A stretch of DNA of 31,696 bases from an uncultured Phocaeicola sp. (GCA_948579315.1 CAPAOL010000040.1:1-31696), one strand, 5' to 3'; counted from the stretch's first letter, positions 7,645-17,175 are shown. Program-made: numbers and translations. The notes: a model not told the origin generated them from the sequence alone.

Positions 7645-8541
7645 ATGGCAGTACAGAAGAAATTTGCTTTAGGACGCGGGCTTGACGCACTGATCTCGAC
7701 TGAAGAAGTAAAGACAGCCGGCTCATCTTCTATCAACGAGATAGAACTGAGTAAAATATCCGTCAACCCTAACCAACCGCGTCGTGAATTTGATCCGGTG
7801 GCGTTACAGGAGTTGGCCGACTCTATTGCCGAAATTGGTATCATCCAACCCATTACGTTGCGTCAACTGAGTGAAGACTCTTACCAGATCATAGCCGGAG
7901 AACGTCGTTACCGTGCCTCCATACAGGCAGGACTTAAATCTATTCCGGCATACATCCGCACAGCCGATGACGAGAATGTAATGGAAATGGCGTTGATTGA
8001 AAATATTCAGCGTGAAGATTTGAATTCATTGGAGATTGCACTGGCTTATCAACATTTATTGGAACAATATGCATTGACACAGGAACGGCTGAGCGAACGT
8101 GTAGGGAAAAAACGTACCACTATCGCCAATTATCTGCGCCTGCTGAAACTTCCGGCCCAGATTCAAGTAGCATTGAAAAACCGCGAAATAGACATGGGAC
8201 ACGCCCGTGCCTTATTGTCCTTAGATGATCCTAAGACCCAAATACGTATCTTTAATGAAATACAGTCACAAGGCTATTCTGTCCGTAAAGTGGAAGAAAT
8301 TGTCAAGGCACTGAGCAGTGGCGAGACAGTGGACAGCGGTGGGAAGAAGATCAAACCGAAAGGCTCCAAATTATCCGAGGAATACACTTTGCTGCAAAGC
8401 CACCTCTGCGGATTCTTCGGTTCGAAAGTACAGCTATCATGTACAGCCAAAGGAAAAGGCAAGATCAGTATTCCGTTCAACAACGAAGAGGACTTGGAAC
8501 GAATCATGGAAATACTGGATTCACTGAAAAAGAAAGAATAA
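7645..8541 (+). CDS. parB: Chromosome-partitioning protein ParB
   Basis: This 298-residue parS-binding CTPase clamp loads onto DNA at centromere sites. Motifs in order are the N-terminal LGRGLDALI segment that contacts ParA, NPNQPRREFD (41-50), the CTP-binding GERRYRA (85-91), ENIQRED (119-125), the helix-turn-helix region LSERVGKKRTTIANYLRLLKLP, and a C-terminal dimerisation domain. I could not find a parS-like 16-mer (core CACGTG) in the window, so the cognate sites must lie elsewhere. Confidence 0.96.
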   Translation: MAVQKKFALGRGLDALISTEEVKTAGSSSINEIELSKISVNPNQPRREFDPVALQELADSIAEIGIIQPITLRQLSEDSYQIIAGERRYRASIQAGLKSIPAYIRTADDENVMEMALIENIQREDLNSLEIALAYQHLLEQYALTQERLSERVGKKRTTIANYLRLLKLPAQIQVALKNREIDMGHARALLSLDDPKTQIRIFNEIQSQGYSVRKVEEIVKALSSGETVDSGGKKIKPKGSKLSEEYTLLQSHLCGFFGSKVQLSCTAKGKGKISIPFNNEEDLERIMEILDSLKKKE

Positions 8542-8556
8542 AGCGTTATTACTACA

Positions 8557-9318
8557 TTGAAAAGAAGAACATCCACATATAAACTGTTTACATTCCTGCT
8601 TTTATGCCTTATGATGGCTGGAAGCATGAATGTTCACGCCCAAAAGGCACGCAACCGCCGTATGGGTATAAAGACAGATTCTATTATACAAGTCAAAGAT
8701 TCACTTGTCATTGACAGCCTGAAACTGCTGGAAGAACGGCAAAAGATAGAAAATATGGAAGCACCTGTTGATACTGCCGCTTTAGTCCGTAAAAATGATT
8801 CCATACAGAAAGCAATGGCTGCCGAAACAAAACCCCGGTTTATCCCGAACTCCAACCGTGCCATCTGGCTGGCGTTGGTAATTCCCGGCGGAGGACAGAT
8901 ATACAACCGTAAATATTGGAAACTGCCGATAGTATATGGTGGTTTTGTGGGATGTGCATATGCGCTGACCTGGAACAACAGAATGTACAAGGACTATTCT
9001 CAAGCCTATCTGGATATTATGGACGATGACCCTGATACCAAAAGCTACGAAGACTTCCTGCCTCATGGCATGAGCGCGGAAGGTATGGAGGACACCTTTA
9101 AAAAACGAAAAGATTTCTATCGCCGAAATCGGGATTTAAGCATATTCTGTTTTATCGGTGTATATATACTGTCTGTCATAGACGCATACGTGGATGCCGA
9201 ACTATCTGATTTTGACATATCCAAAGACTTAGGTCTTCAAATACAACCTGTTATTTTTAATGACGGCCGGAGCAGGATACCTAATACAATAGGCCTGCAA
9301 TGCAGCTTCAAATTTTAA
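8557..9318 (+). CDS. DUF5683 membrane protein
   Basis: This 253-residue protein is of unknown function. TTG at 8557 is the best start because it keeps the basic KRR end of a signal peptide, with a hydrophobic core FTFLLLCLMMAG and a likely cut after VHA (about residue 28). The conserved core from about residue 95 (NSNRAIWLALVIPGGGQIYNRKYW, split here as NSNRAIWLALVIPG and GGQIYNRKYW) is the DUF5683 hallmark. It is followed by a glycine-rich hydrophobic helix and a second one near FCFIGVYILSVIDAYVDA. It lies 15 bases after parB and 4 bases before the transglycosylase gene, so it is very likely part of the same operon and envelope-linked. Confidence 0.85.
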   Translation: MKRRTSTYKLFTFLLLCLMMAGSMNVHAQKARNRRMGIKTDSIIQVKDSLVIDSLKLLEERQKIENMEAPVDTAALVRKNDSIQKAMAAETKPRFIPNSNRAIWLALVIPGGGQIYNRKYWKLPIVYGGFVGCAYALTWNNRMYKDYSQAYLDIMDDDPDTKSYEDFLPHGMSAEGMEDTFKKRKDFYRRNRDLSIFCFIGVYILSVIDAYVDAELSDFDISKDLGLQIQPVIFNDGRSRIPNTIGLQCSFKF

Positions 9319-9322
9319 TCGC

Positions 9323-10585
9323 ATGAAAAACTTTTTAATTGGTTTATTTACATTTATAGGAACAACGGGAATAAGCGCACAAACCCAAAGTATTACCGTT
9401 CACTCGCAAACTACAGGAAAAGAAGAAATTATTGATGTTCCTGAAAGTATGCAGTCAGAAATGGACAGTCTTTACTGGGACTGGCAATCTAAGAATCACA
9501 TCACATTGGGAGAGAACTGCACAATGGCCTCTACCAACCCTGTTGTAAGTGATTCCATCTATATGGATCGTCTGTCACGTATTCCCTCTATCATAGAAAT
9601 GCCTTACAATGAGGCAGTACGCAAATTCATTGATATGTATGCCGTCCGTCTGCGCAATAAAGTATCCTTTATGCTTGCGGCAACCAATTTTTATATGCCT
9701 ATCTTTGAAGAAGCACTTGATTTATACGACCTTCCTCAAGAACTGAAATATCTGCCGATTATAGAGTCCGCCTTAAATCCTGTCGCTGTTTCCCGCCAGG
9801 GAGCTACCGGCTTGTGGCAGTTTATGCTGGGTACAGGAAAAATATACGGGCTGAAGAACAATAGTCTGATAGACGAAAGACGGGACCCGGTCAAATCAAC
9901 TTGGGCGGCAGCACGTTACCTGAAAGACCTGTACGACATCTATCAAGACTGGAATCTGGTATTGGCAGCTTACAACTGCGGGCCGGGCACTATCAACAAA
10001 GCCATACGCCGTGCCGGAGGAGCCACGGATTATTGGACAATCTACAACTATCTGCCCAAAGAAACCCGTGGGTACGTTCCTGCTTTCATAGCGGCAAACT
10101 ACATCATGACCTATTATTGCGAACATGGCATCTGTCCCATGGAAACACAGCTTCCCAACGCTACAGACACCATTCACATTAACAAAGACCTCCACTTACA
10201 ACAAGTGGCAGAAGTATGCAACATCAACCTAGACCAGCTTCGCAGCCTGAACCCCCAATACAAAAAGGATATTATTCCCGGTAACAGCGAGTCGTGCGCA
10301 CTTCGTCTGCCCAATAACTTTGTCAGTACTTTCATTGACCGCCAAGACAGCGTGTTCGCTTATAAGCCCAATGAATATCTGACCAAAAGAAAAACGGTAG
10401 CCATCAAGGAAACAACCAGTAGCAGAAACCGCTCATCCAAGGGAACTCTTTATCATAAAATCAAACAAGGAGACACATTGGGAGGAATTGCTGCCAAATA
10501 CCACGTATCCATCAGCCAATTACGTAATCTAAACGGTATAAAGGGCAATAATATCAGAGCCGGAAGAAGTTTGCGGATCAGATGA
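9323..10585 (+). CDS. MltD-like lytic transglycosylase with LysM
   Basis: This secreted murein lytic transglycosylase (420 residues) cleaves the MurNAc-GlcNAc bond, leaving 1,6-anhydro ends. It has a signal peptide (about 1-19, ending ISAQ) and a family-1 SLT domain (about 115-260) with the catalytic Glu148 in IIESALNPVAVS. GATGLWQFM and AAYNCGPGTINKA are the other family hallmarks. A degenerate LysM-like segment lies near 290-330, and a clear C-terminal LysM (about 373-419, YHKIKQGDTLGGIAAKYHVS) binds glycan. The domain plan matches MltD. It begins 4 bases after the DUF5683 gene. Confidence 0.92.
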   Translation: MKNFLIGLFTFIGTTGISAQTQSITVHSQTTGKEEIIDVPESMQSEMDSLYWDWQSKNHITLGENCTMASTNPVVSDSIYMDRLSRIPSIIEMPYNEAVRKFIDMYAVRLRNKVSFMLAATNFYMPIFEEALDLYDLPQELKYLPIIESALNPVAVSRQGATGLWQFMLGTGKIYGLKNNSLIDERRDPVKSTWAAARYLKDLYDIYQDWNLVLAAYNCGPGTINKAIRRAGGATDYWTIYNYLPKETRGYVPAFIAANYIMTYYCEHGICPMETQLPNATDTIHINKDLHLQQVAEVCNINLDQLRSLNPQYKKDIIPGNSESCALRLPNNFVSTFIDRQDSVFAYKPNEYLTKRKTVAIKETTSSRNRSSKGTLYHKIKQGDTLGGIAAKYHVSISQLRNLNGIKGNNIRAGRSLRIR

Positions 10586-10630
10586 TTGATAAAAAATACA
10601 GATTTAACACTATACATTTTCTGAAAATAC

Positions 10631-10660
10631 TTGCTTGAATATGTTTTTTGTATATTTTTG
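10631..10660 (+). promoter_or_regulatory. Promoter of rel
   Basis: TTG (10631-10633), 19 bases, then TATTTTTG (10653-10660) fits the Bacteroidetes -33/-7 consensus. It gives rel its own promoter separate from the parAB-mltD run. Confidence 0.65.
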
Positions 10661-10673
10661 CAGTATAGATTAT

Positions 10674-10679
10674 AGGAGG
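10674..10679 (+). promoter_or_regulatory. Shine-Dalgarno of rel
   Basis: AGGAGG ends 7 bases before the rel ATG at 10687. A full anti-SD match is rare in this phylum, where most genes lack one, and here it fixes the start codon. Confidence 0.75.
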
Positions 10680-10686
10680 CAAAGAT

Positions 10687-12957
10687 ATGACGGATGAAAA
10701 GCAGACTCAGGAACAGGCGGATGAGGAAATGATAAACCAAGGGTTTCAGGAACTTTTGGACAGTTATCTAGCGACCAAGCACCGCAAAAAAGTAGAAATC
10801 ATCACAAAGGCATTCAATTTTGCCAAACAAGCACATAAAGGAGTAAAACGACGCTCGGGTGAACCATACATCATGCATCCCATAGCCGTTGCTAAAATTG
10901 TATGTACCGAAATAGGACTGGGATCAACTTCCATTTGTTCGGCTTTACTGCATGATGTGGTTGAAGATACAGACTACACTGTGGAAGACATTGAAAATCT
11001 GTTTGGTCCTAAAATCGCACAGATTGTAGATGGCCTGACTAAAATATCCGGCGGCATATTCGGAGACCGGGCTTCCGCACAAGCCGAGAATTTCAAGAAA
11101 TTGCTACTGACCATGAGTGATGACATCCGGGTTATCCTCATCAAAATAGCCGACCGTCTGCATAATATGCGTACACTTGGCTCCATGCTTCCCAACAAGC
11201 AATACAAAATTGCCGGAGAAACCTTATACATCTATGCGCCACTGGCTAACCGCTTGGGGTTAAACAAAATAAAGACAGAACTGGAAGATCTCAGTTTCAA
11301 ATATGAGCATCCGGAAGAATATGCACAGATAGAATCCAAGCTACAAGAAACACAAGCGGAACGCGAAGAAGTATTCCGTGAATTTACAGCACCTATCCGC
11401 GCACAACTGGACAAAATGGGTATCAGCTATCAATTGATAGCACGAGTCAAATCCCCTTATTCCATCTGGAACAAGATGCAGACCAAGCATATCACATTCG
11501 AAGAAATATACGATATCCTAGCCGTCCGCATCATTTTCAACCCCAAGAACCCGGAAGCAGAACTCAATGAATGCTTTAACATATACGTATCCATATCCAA
11601 GATTTACAAGCCACATCCAGACCGCTTGCGCGACTGGGTAAGCCACCCTAAAGCCAACGGTTATCAGGCACTTCATGTAACCTTGATGAGTAACAAAGGG
11701 CAATGGATAGAGGTGCAGATACGTAGCGAACGGATGAATGACGTAGCCGAACAAGGCTTTGCCGCACATTGGAAATACAAAGAAGGTGGAGGCAGTGAAG
11801 ACGAAGGCGAACTGGACAAATGGCTACGTACCATCAAGGAAATTCTGGATGACCCGCAACCGGATGCCATGGACTTTCTGGACACCATCAAACTGAACCT
11901 GTTTGCTTCCGAAATATTTGTCTTCACCCCAAAAGGTGAAATCAAAACGATGCCGCAAAATTGTACGGCACTGGATTTTGCATTCTCCATCCATACATTC
12001 CTAGGAAGCCATTGTATCGGAGCAAAAGTAAACCACAAGCTTGTCCCCCTGAGCCACAAGTTGCAAAGCGGCGACCAAGTGGAGATTCTTACTTCCAAAT
12101 CACAGCATGTACAACCTTCGTGGATAAACTTTGCCACCACCGCCAAGGCCAAGGCCAAGATTCTGGCCATACTGAAACGCGAACAACGAGGCATGCAGCA
12201 AGCCGGTGAGGAAACATTACGGGAATTCTTCTCCAAGGAAGGGGCAGAATGCACTCCCGAAAACATACGGAAGATCTGCAACCTACATCACATCAAGACA
12301 CAAGAAGAATTGTTTGCCGCCATCGGATTAAAAACAATCATTCTAGGAGAAAACGACAAAAACGAGCTAAAAGACAAACCGACCCCCAGTAATTGGAAAA
12401 AGTATATCTCTTTTGCCTTCGGAGGAAGCAAGACAAACAAAGAGAAACCGCAAGAAGAGAAAGAACCCTTGCCAAAGATAGACAGCAAGAAAATATTGAA
12501 ACTAACCCCCGAAGCTATCCAAAAGAACTATGTGATAGCCGAATGCTGCAAGCCTATCCCGGGAGATGACGTTTTGGGATATATAAACGACAATAATCGT
12601 ATTATCATTCACAAACGCCAATGCCCGCTGGCTACCAAACTGAAAAGCAGTTATGGCAACCGCCTGTTAGCAGTTCAGTGGGAAACCGGAAAATCCTTAT
12701 ACTTTCCGGTAAATATCTACATAAAAGGCATTGACCATATCGGTCTGTTAAATAAGGTAACAGAAGTCATCTCACAACAATTGAACGTAAATATCCACAA
12801 ATTGAATATTGAAAGCAATGACGGTATCTTCGAAGGAAGAATACAACTATTTGTACACGATGTGGATGATGTAAAATCCATCACCACCAATCTAAGGAAA
12901 ATAGATGAGATAAAAACCGTCACCCGTATCGAGAAGTTCGAAGACCAGCCGAATTAA
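10687..12957 (+). CDS. rel: Bifunctional (p)ppGpp synthetase/hydrolase Rel
   Basis: This 756-residue RelA/SpoT homologue makes and degrades the alarmone (p)ppGpp. The N-terminal HD hydrolase is intact (HDVVED at 89-94, DRLHNMRT). The synthetase domain is intact too (RVKSPYSIWNKM, YDILAVRI, HPKANGYQALH, IEVQIRSERM). TGS (about 400-460), a helical region and a C-terminal ACT domain (about 680-750, DHIGLLNKVTEVIS) follow. Both catalytic centres look competent, so bifunctional Rel is more likely than a single-activity RelA or SpoT. It has its own promoter and a strong Shine-Dalgarno. Confidence 0.95.
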   Translation: MTDEKQTQEQADEEMINQGFQELLDSYLATKHRKKVEIITKAFNFAKQAHKGVKRRSGEPYIMHPIAVAKIVCTEIGLGSTSICSALLHDVVEDTDYTVEDIENLFGPKIAQIVDGLTKISGGIFGDRASAQAENFKKLLLTMSDDIRVILIKIADRLHNMRTLGSMLPNKQYKIAGETLYIYAPLANRLGLNKIKTELEDLSFKYEHPEEYAQIESKLQETQAEREEVFREFTAPIRAQLDKMGISYQLIARVKSPYSIWNKMQTKHITFEEIYDILAVRIIFNPKNPEAELNECFNIYVSISKIYKPHPDRLRDWVSHPKANGYQALHVTLMSNKGQWIEVQIRSERMNDVAEQGFAAHWKYKEGGGSEDEGELDKWLRTIKEILDDPQPDAMDFLDTIKLNLFASEIFVFTPKGEIKTMPQNCTALDFAFSIHTFLGSHCIGAKVNHKLVPLSHKLQSGDQVEILTSKSQHVQPSWINFATTAKAKAKILAILKREQRGMQQAGEETLREFFSKEGAECTPENIRKICNLHHIKTQEELFAAIGLKTIILGENDKNELKDKPTPSNWKKYISFAFGGSKTNKEKPQEEKEPLPKIDSKKILKLTPEAIQKNYVIAECCKPIPGDDVLGYINDNNRIIIHKRQCPLATKLKSSYGNRLLAVQWETGKSLYFPVNIYIKGIDHIGLLNKVTEVISQQLNVNIHKLNIESNDGIFEGRIQLFVHDVDDVKSITTNLRKIDEIKTVTRIEKFEDQPN

Positions 12958-12968
12958 CCAATACCAGT

Positions 12969-13042
12969 TTCACCGCAGATTACACTGATGGTTCATAACG
13001 ATTATTCTGCAACTCGTTTTAACCAGTGTAATCTGTGGTGAA
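12969..13042. repeat. Inverted repeat between rel and merR-like gene
   Basis: The arms TTCACCGCAGATTACACTG (12969-12987) and CAGTGTAATCTGTGGTGAA (13024-13042) are complementary at 18 of 19 positions around a 36-base loop. It lies between two converging genes, 11 bases after the rel stop and 5 bases before the other gene's stop. No U-tract follows on either side, so it is not a textbook terminator. The arm sequence is of a type I recall as dispersed in Bacteroides intergenic DNA (from memory, unverified). Confidence 0.75.
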
Positions 13043-13047
13043 TATTC

Positions 13048-13395
13048 TTATGTCAGATAATCCAATTCTTTGCGCATACTCACCAATTCCTCACGTATCA
13101 GTTTCAATCTGTCCAAAATCTCTGTAGTACGGATAGTGGTTTCCTTGTTCATCTTCAGCTTTTGCTTGGCTCCCTGCAACGTCATCCCCTTCTCTTTTAC
13201 CAAATGATAGACCAACCGGATATTCTCAATATCCTCTTTCCGATACTGACGAATATTCCCCCCCGCCTTTTTAGGGGAAATAATAGGGAACTCCTTTTCC
13301 CAATAGCGCAACAAAGACTCATTCACATTAAACATCTTCGCCACTTCCCCAATGGAATAGTAAAGTTTCAGTTCTTTATTCGGATTATAGGCCAT
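13048..13395 (-). CDS. MerR-family transcriptional regulator
   Basis: This 115-residue protein has a MerR-type winged helix-turn-helix at about residues 12-80 (YYSIGEVAKMFNVNESLLRYWEKEF, seen as IGEVAKMFNV, LLRYWEKEF, RQYRKEDI), then a short helical dimerisation tail. No effector or metal-binding domain and no cysteines are present, so it is a minimal MerR protein with an unknown signal. I chose ATG 13395. A TTG two codons upstream (13401) is less likely. It is downstream of the M23 peptidase gene by 35 bases on the same strand and is probably co-transcribed. Confidence 0.88.
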   Translation of the reverse strand: MAYNPNKELKLYYSIGEVAKMFNVNESLLRYWEKEFPIISPKKAGGNIRQYRKEDIENIRLVYHLVKEKGMTLQGAKQKLKMNKETTIRTTEILDRLKLIREELVSMRKELDYLT

Positions 13396-13430
13396 AAACA
13401 AATTAAAAATTGAGAATTAAAAAATCGCGG

Positions 13431-14399
13431 CTAGTCAAACACTTTACCATGGTTGGCGGCAATCTGTATCATCTTATCATAATCCTCCGCACTCAAATCC
13501 ATAAAATAATAGTTCACAGGATTCTGCACTTTTCCTTTTACATGCACTTCATAGTGCAAATGAGGCCCGGTACTTTTACCTGTACTTCCCACAGATCCAA
13601 TTACTTCTCCCCGGACCACCTTCTGTCCCGGTCTTACCTTATAAGCACTCAGATGTGCATAGCGCGTAAGATAACCAAAACCATGATTCACTTCAATGGT
13701 ATTTCCATAACCAGTCTCCCATCCGGCCTTCACCACAATACCATCACCAGTAGCATACACCGGCGTGCCCGTGCTGGCAGAAAAATCCATCCCCGCATGA
13801 AACTTAGCTGTCTTATAAATAGGGTCTATACGGACACCGTAACCGGATGCCGTCTGCTTCAGATCTTTATTGGAAACAGGCTGGATAGCGGGAATACACT
13901 TCAACATCTCGTCATGGCTCTTACACAAATCCACCACCTCGTCAAAAGACTGTGACTGGATATAAAGCTGACGGTTCAGCATATCCAGTTTCTGAGTGGT
14001 ATTAATGACCAGATCAGAATTCGCCATATCCCGCAACTGTTCATAGCGGTTCGTTCCCCCATAACCTGCCTTACGGACAGCATCCGAAACAGGATCGGCC
14101 TGCAACACCACACGATACAAGTTATCATCACGCTGCTGAATGTCCTGCATGACGCCCAACGCCTCATCCAGCCGATGGGACAACACATTATATTGAGCCT
14201 GCAAACGAGCATTTTCTATACGGAGTTCCTTCTCGGATGGAGAACCAAAGATGAATAATAAAATAATGAAACTGCCTGCCCCCAAGCCCATCCCCACAAA
14301 CAAACGGCGCAGGATGCTTAAGGCACGCTGCCTCACTGTGGGGTAAATGCGGTCGTATGTACGGGTCTTAGGATTATAAATATAGTAGACTTTACGCAT
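13431..14399 (-). CDS. M23-family peptidoglycan endopeptidase
   Basis: This 322-residue inner-membrane protein has a short basic cytoplasmic tail, one membrane helix (about 34-52), a coiled coil (about 55-95) and a C-terminal LytM/M23 domain. All zinc and catalytic residues are present: His201 and Asp205 in FHAGMDF, His249 in RYAHL, and the HLH pair 280-282. It therefore likely cuts peptide cross-links rather than being a degenerate activator. The plan resembles NlpD/MepM-type enzymes in other phyla, but no closer assignment is possible by eye. It is divergent from alaS and leads into the merR-like gene. Confidence 0.93.
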   Translation of the reverse strand: MRKVYYIYNPKTRTYDRIYPTVRQRALSILRRLFVGMGLGAGSFIILLFIFGSPSEKELRIENARLQAQYNVLSHRLDEALGVMQDIQQRDDNLYRVVLQADPVSDAVRKAGYGGTNRYEQLRDMANSDLVINTTQKLDMLNRQLYIQSQSFDEVVDLCKSHDEMLKCIPAIQPVSNKDLKQTASGYGVRIDPIYKTAKFHAGMDFSASTGTPVYATGDGIVVKAGWETGYGNTIEVNHGFGYLTRYAHLSAYKVRPGQKVVRGEVIGSVGSTGKSTGPHLHYEVHVKGKVQNPVNYYFMDLSAEDYDKMIQIAANHGKVFD

Positions 14400-14481
14400 C
14401 TATTTCTGCTTTTTGAAGTTTTTAATGCACAACATATCCATATTTTGTACAATTCTTGTCGACAAAAATAATAAAACCAAT

Positions 14482-14489
14482 TATCTTTG
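14482..14489 (+). promoter_or_regulatory. Putative -7 element for alaS
   Basis: TATCTTTG is an exact -7 consensus, 47 bases before the alaS start. The nearest TTG upstream (14456-14458) is 23 bases away, slightly longer than the usual 19-21. Confidence 0.5.
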
Positions 14490-14536
14490 CAAATCCTTTT
14501 TGAGAATATTAACTAGAAGACAATATATTAAGCGAC

Positions 14537-17155
14537 ATGATGACAGCTAACGAAATCAGAGATTCTTTCAAAAGCTTTTTCGAGTCGAAAGGACACCAGA
14601 TTGTCCCGTCGGCTCCGATGGTCATTAAAGATGACCCCACATTGATGTTCACCAATGCAGGTATGAACCAGTTCAAAGACATTATTCTGGGCAACCACCC
14701 TGCCAAGAACAAAAGAGTGGCGGACTCACAAAAATGTTTGCGCGTAAGCGGCAAGCACAATGACCTGGAAGAAGTGGGACACGACACCTACCACCACACC
14801 ATGTTCGAGATGCTGGGCAACTGGTCTTTCGGAGATTACTTCAAGAAAGAGGCCATCGGCTGGGCATGGGAATATCTGGTAGATGTACTGAAAATTGACC
14901 CGAAAGACCTGTACGCCACCGTATTCGAAGGAAGTCCCGAAGAAGGACTGGAACGGGACAACGAGGCCGCTTCTTACTGGGAACAATTCCTGCCGAAAGA
15001 CCATATCCTAAACGGAAACAAGCACGACAACTTTTGGGAAATGGGCGATACAGGTCCCTGCGGCCCATGCTCTGAAATCCATATCGACTCACGTTCGGAG
15101 GAAGAAAAGGCTCAAATCCCCGGCAGCCAGCTGGTAAACAAGGATCATCCGCAAGTAATCGAAATCTGGAACCTCGTATTCATGCAGTTCAACCGCAAAG
15201 CGGACGGCTCACTGGAAGGCCTTCCCGCCAAAGTGATCGATACCGGCATGGGATTCGAGCGCCTGGTACGCACCCTGCAAGGCAAAACATCCAACTATGA
15301 CACCGATGTGTTCCAACCAATTCTGAAAGCCATCGCCGAAATGGCAGGAACCACTTACGGACAGGACAACCAGAAAGATATCGCCATGCGCGTTATCGCC
15401 GACCACATCCGTACCATCGCGTTCTCCATCACCGACGGCCAGTTGCCCGGCAACGCAAAGGCCGGTTATGTCATCCGCCGTATCCTCCGCCGTGCCGTCC
15501 GCTACGGATATACTTTCCTGGGACAGAAACAAGCATTCATGTACAAGCTGCTGCCTGTATTGATTGCAAACATGGGCGAGGCCTATCCGGAACTGAACGC
15601 ACAGAAAACATTGATCGAGAAAGTGATCAAAGAAGAAGAAGAATCCTTCCTGCGCACCTTGGAGACAGGGATCCGTCTGCTGGACAAGACAATGAACGAC
15701 GCCAAAGCTGCCGGAAAAAAAGAAATCAGCGGTGTGGATGCCTTTACATTATATGACACCTTCGGCTTCCCCCTCGACCTGACGGAACTGATACTCCGCG
15801 AAAATGGCATGACCGTAAACGAAGCTGAGTTCAACGCCGAAATGCAGAAGCAAAAAGAACGCGCACGCAATGCGGCAGCCGTCGAGACCGGCGACTGGAT
15901 CACTCTGAAGGAAGGTGACACCCGCTTCGTGGGATATGACTTTACCGAATATGAAACCAACATCCTACGCTACCGTCAGATCAAGCAGAAAAACCAGACA
16001 CTCTACCAAATCGTGCTGAGCGACACTCCGTTCTATGCCGAAAGTGGTGGACAAGTAGGCGATACGGGGGTGATCGTAAGCGAATTCGAAACCATTGAAA
16101 TCATTGATACCAAGAAGGAAAACAACCTTCCCATCCATATCACCAAGAAACTGCCCGAACACCCGGATGTTCCGATGATGGCTTGTGTGGACACGGAAAA
16201 GCGTGCCGCCTGTGCAGCCAACCACTCTTGCACCCACTTGCTGGACGAAGCGTTGCGCCAAGTGCTGGGTACTCACGTAGAGCAGAAAGGTTCTTTAGTG
16301 ACTCCCGAGTCCTTGCGTTTCGACTTCTCCCACTTCCAGAAAGTGACCGACGAGCAGCTTCGTGAAGTGGAACATCTGGTAAATGCTAAAATACGCGAGA
16401 ACATCCCTTTGACGGAATACCGCAATCTCCCTATCGAAAAGGCGAAGGAACTGGGTGCTATTGCTTTGTTCGGCGAAAAGTACGGTGATGAGGTGCGCGT
16501 TGTCCAGTTCGGCAACTCCATTGAATTCTGCGGAGGTACGCATGTTCCCGCCACAGGCAAGATCGGTATGGTCCGCATCATCAGCGAAAGCTCCGTTGCT
16601 GCCGGTGTGCGCCGAATCGAGGCTATCACGGGCGCCAAGGTGGAAGAACTGATGGATACGGTTCAAGATACGCTGAATGACCTGAAGGCATTGTTCAACA
16701 ACGCTCCCGACCTGAAAATAGCTATCCGCAAGTATATTGACGAAAATGCAGGATTGAAGAAGCAGGTGGAAGAGTTCATGAAAGAAAAGGGCGCCGCACT
16801 GAAAGCCAGACTGGTAGAGAATGCCAAAGAAATAAATGGTGTGAAAGTGGTGAAAGCCATCATTCCGATGTCTGCTGATGTGGTGAAAGATATTGCTTTC
16901 CAGCTGAAAGGTGAGATTCCCGCCAATCTGTTCGTTGTAATAGGCAGTGTAGACAATAACAAGCCGATGCTGACTGTAATGATTAGCGAAGACCTGGTAA
17001 AAGCCGGACAGAATGCAGGCAAACTGGTTCGTGAAGCAGCCAAACTGATTCAAGGCGGCGGCGGAGGCCAGCCTCACTTCGCAACGGCAGGCGGTAAGAA
17101 TCCTGATGGTCTGAATGCGGCTGTTGACAAGGTATTGGAACTGGCTGCTCTGTAA
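14537..17155 (+). CDS. alaS: Alanyl-tRNA synthetase
   Basis: AlaS charges tRNA-Ala and clears misacylated Ser- and Gly-tRNA. At 872 residues it has all domains: class II catalytic core (MFTNAGMNQFKD, GNWSFGDYFKKEAI, TGMGFERL), tRNA recognition, an editing domain with the zinc site HSCTH (His563, His567) and CGGTH (Cys665, His669), and a C-terminal oligomerisation/DHHA1 region ending in GGGGGQPHFATAGGK. The ATG at 14537 is followed directly by a second ATG at 14540; either may be used. Confidence 0.98.
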   Translation: MMTANEIRDSFKSFFESKGHQIVPSAPMVIKDDPTLMFTNAGMNQFKDIILGNHPAKNKRVADSQKCLRVSGKHNDLEEVGHDTYHHTMFEMLGNWSFGDYFKKEAIGWAWEYLVDVLKIDPKDLYATVFEGSPEEGLERDNEAASYWEQFLPKDHILNGNKHDNFWEMGDTGPCGPCSEIHIDSRSEEEKAQIPGSQLVNKDHPQVIEIWNLVFMQFNRKADGSLEGLPAKVIDTGMGFERLVRTLQGKTSNYDTDVFQPILKAIAEMAGTTYGQDNQKDIAMRVIADHIRTIAFSITDGQLPGNAKAGYVIRRILRRAVRYGYTFLGQKQAFMYKLLPVLIANMGEAYPELNAQKTLIEKVIKEEEESFLRTLETGIRLLDKTMNDAKAAGKKEISGVDAFTLYDTFGFPLDLTELILRENGMTVNEAEFNAEMQKQKERARNAAAVETGDWITLKEGDTRFVGYDFTEYETNILRYRQIKQKNQTLYQIVLSDTPFYAESGGQVGDTGVIVSEFETIEIIDTKKENNLPIHITKKLPEHPDVPMMACVDTEKRAACAANHSCTHLLDEALRQVLGTHVEQKGSLVTPESLRFDFSHFQKVTDEQLREVEHLVNAKIRENIPLTEYRNLPIEKAKELGAIALFGEKYGDEVRVVQFGNSIEFCGGTHVPATGKIGMVRIISESSVAAGVRRIEAITGAKVEELMDTVQDTLNDLKALFNNAPDLKIAIRKYIDENAGLKKQVEEFMKEKGAALKARLVENAKEINGVKVVKAIIPMSADVVKDIAFQLKGEIPANLFVVIGSVDNNKPMLTVMISEDLVKAGQNAGKLVREAAKLIQGGGGGQPHFATAGGKNPDGLNAAVDKVLELAAL

Positions 17156-17175
17156 ACCCCGACCGGTTTCTTTGC

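Noticed and set aside
6617..8541. parS sites near parAB
   Set aside because: No 16-mer with a CACGTG core and TGTTTC-like arms was found in this region or elsewhere in the window by eye.
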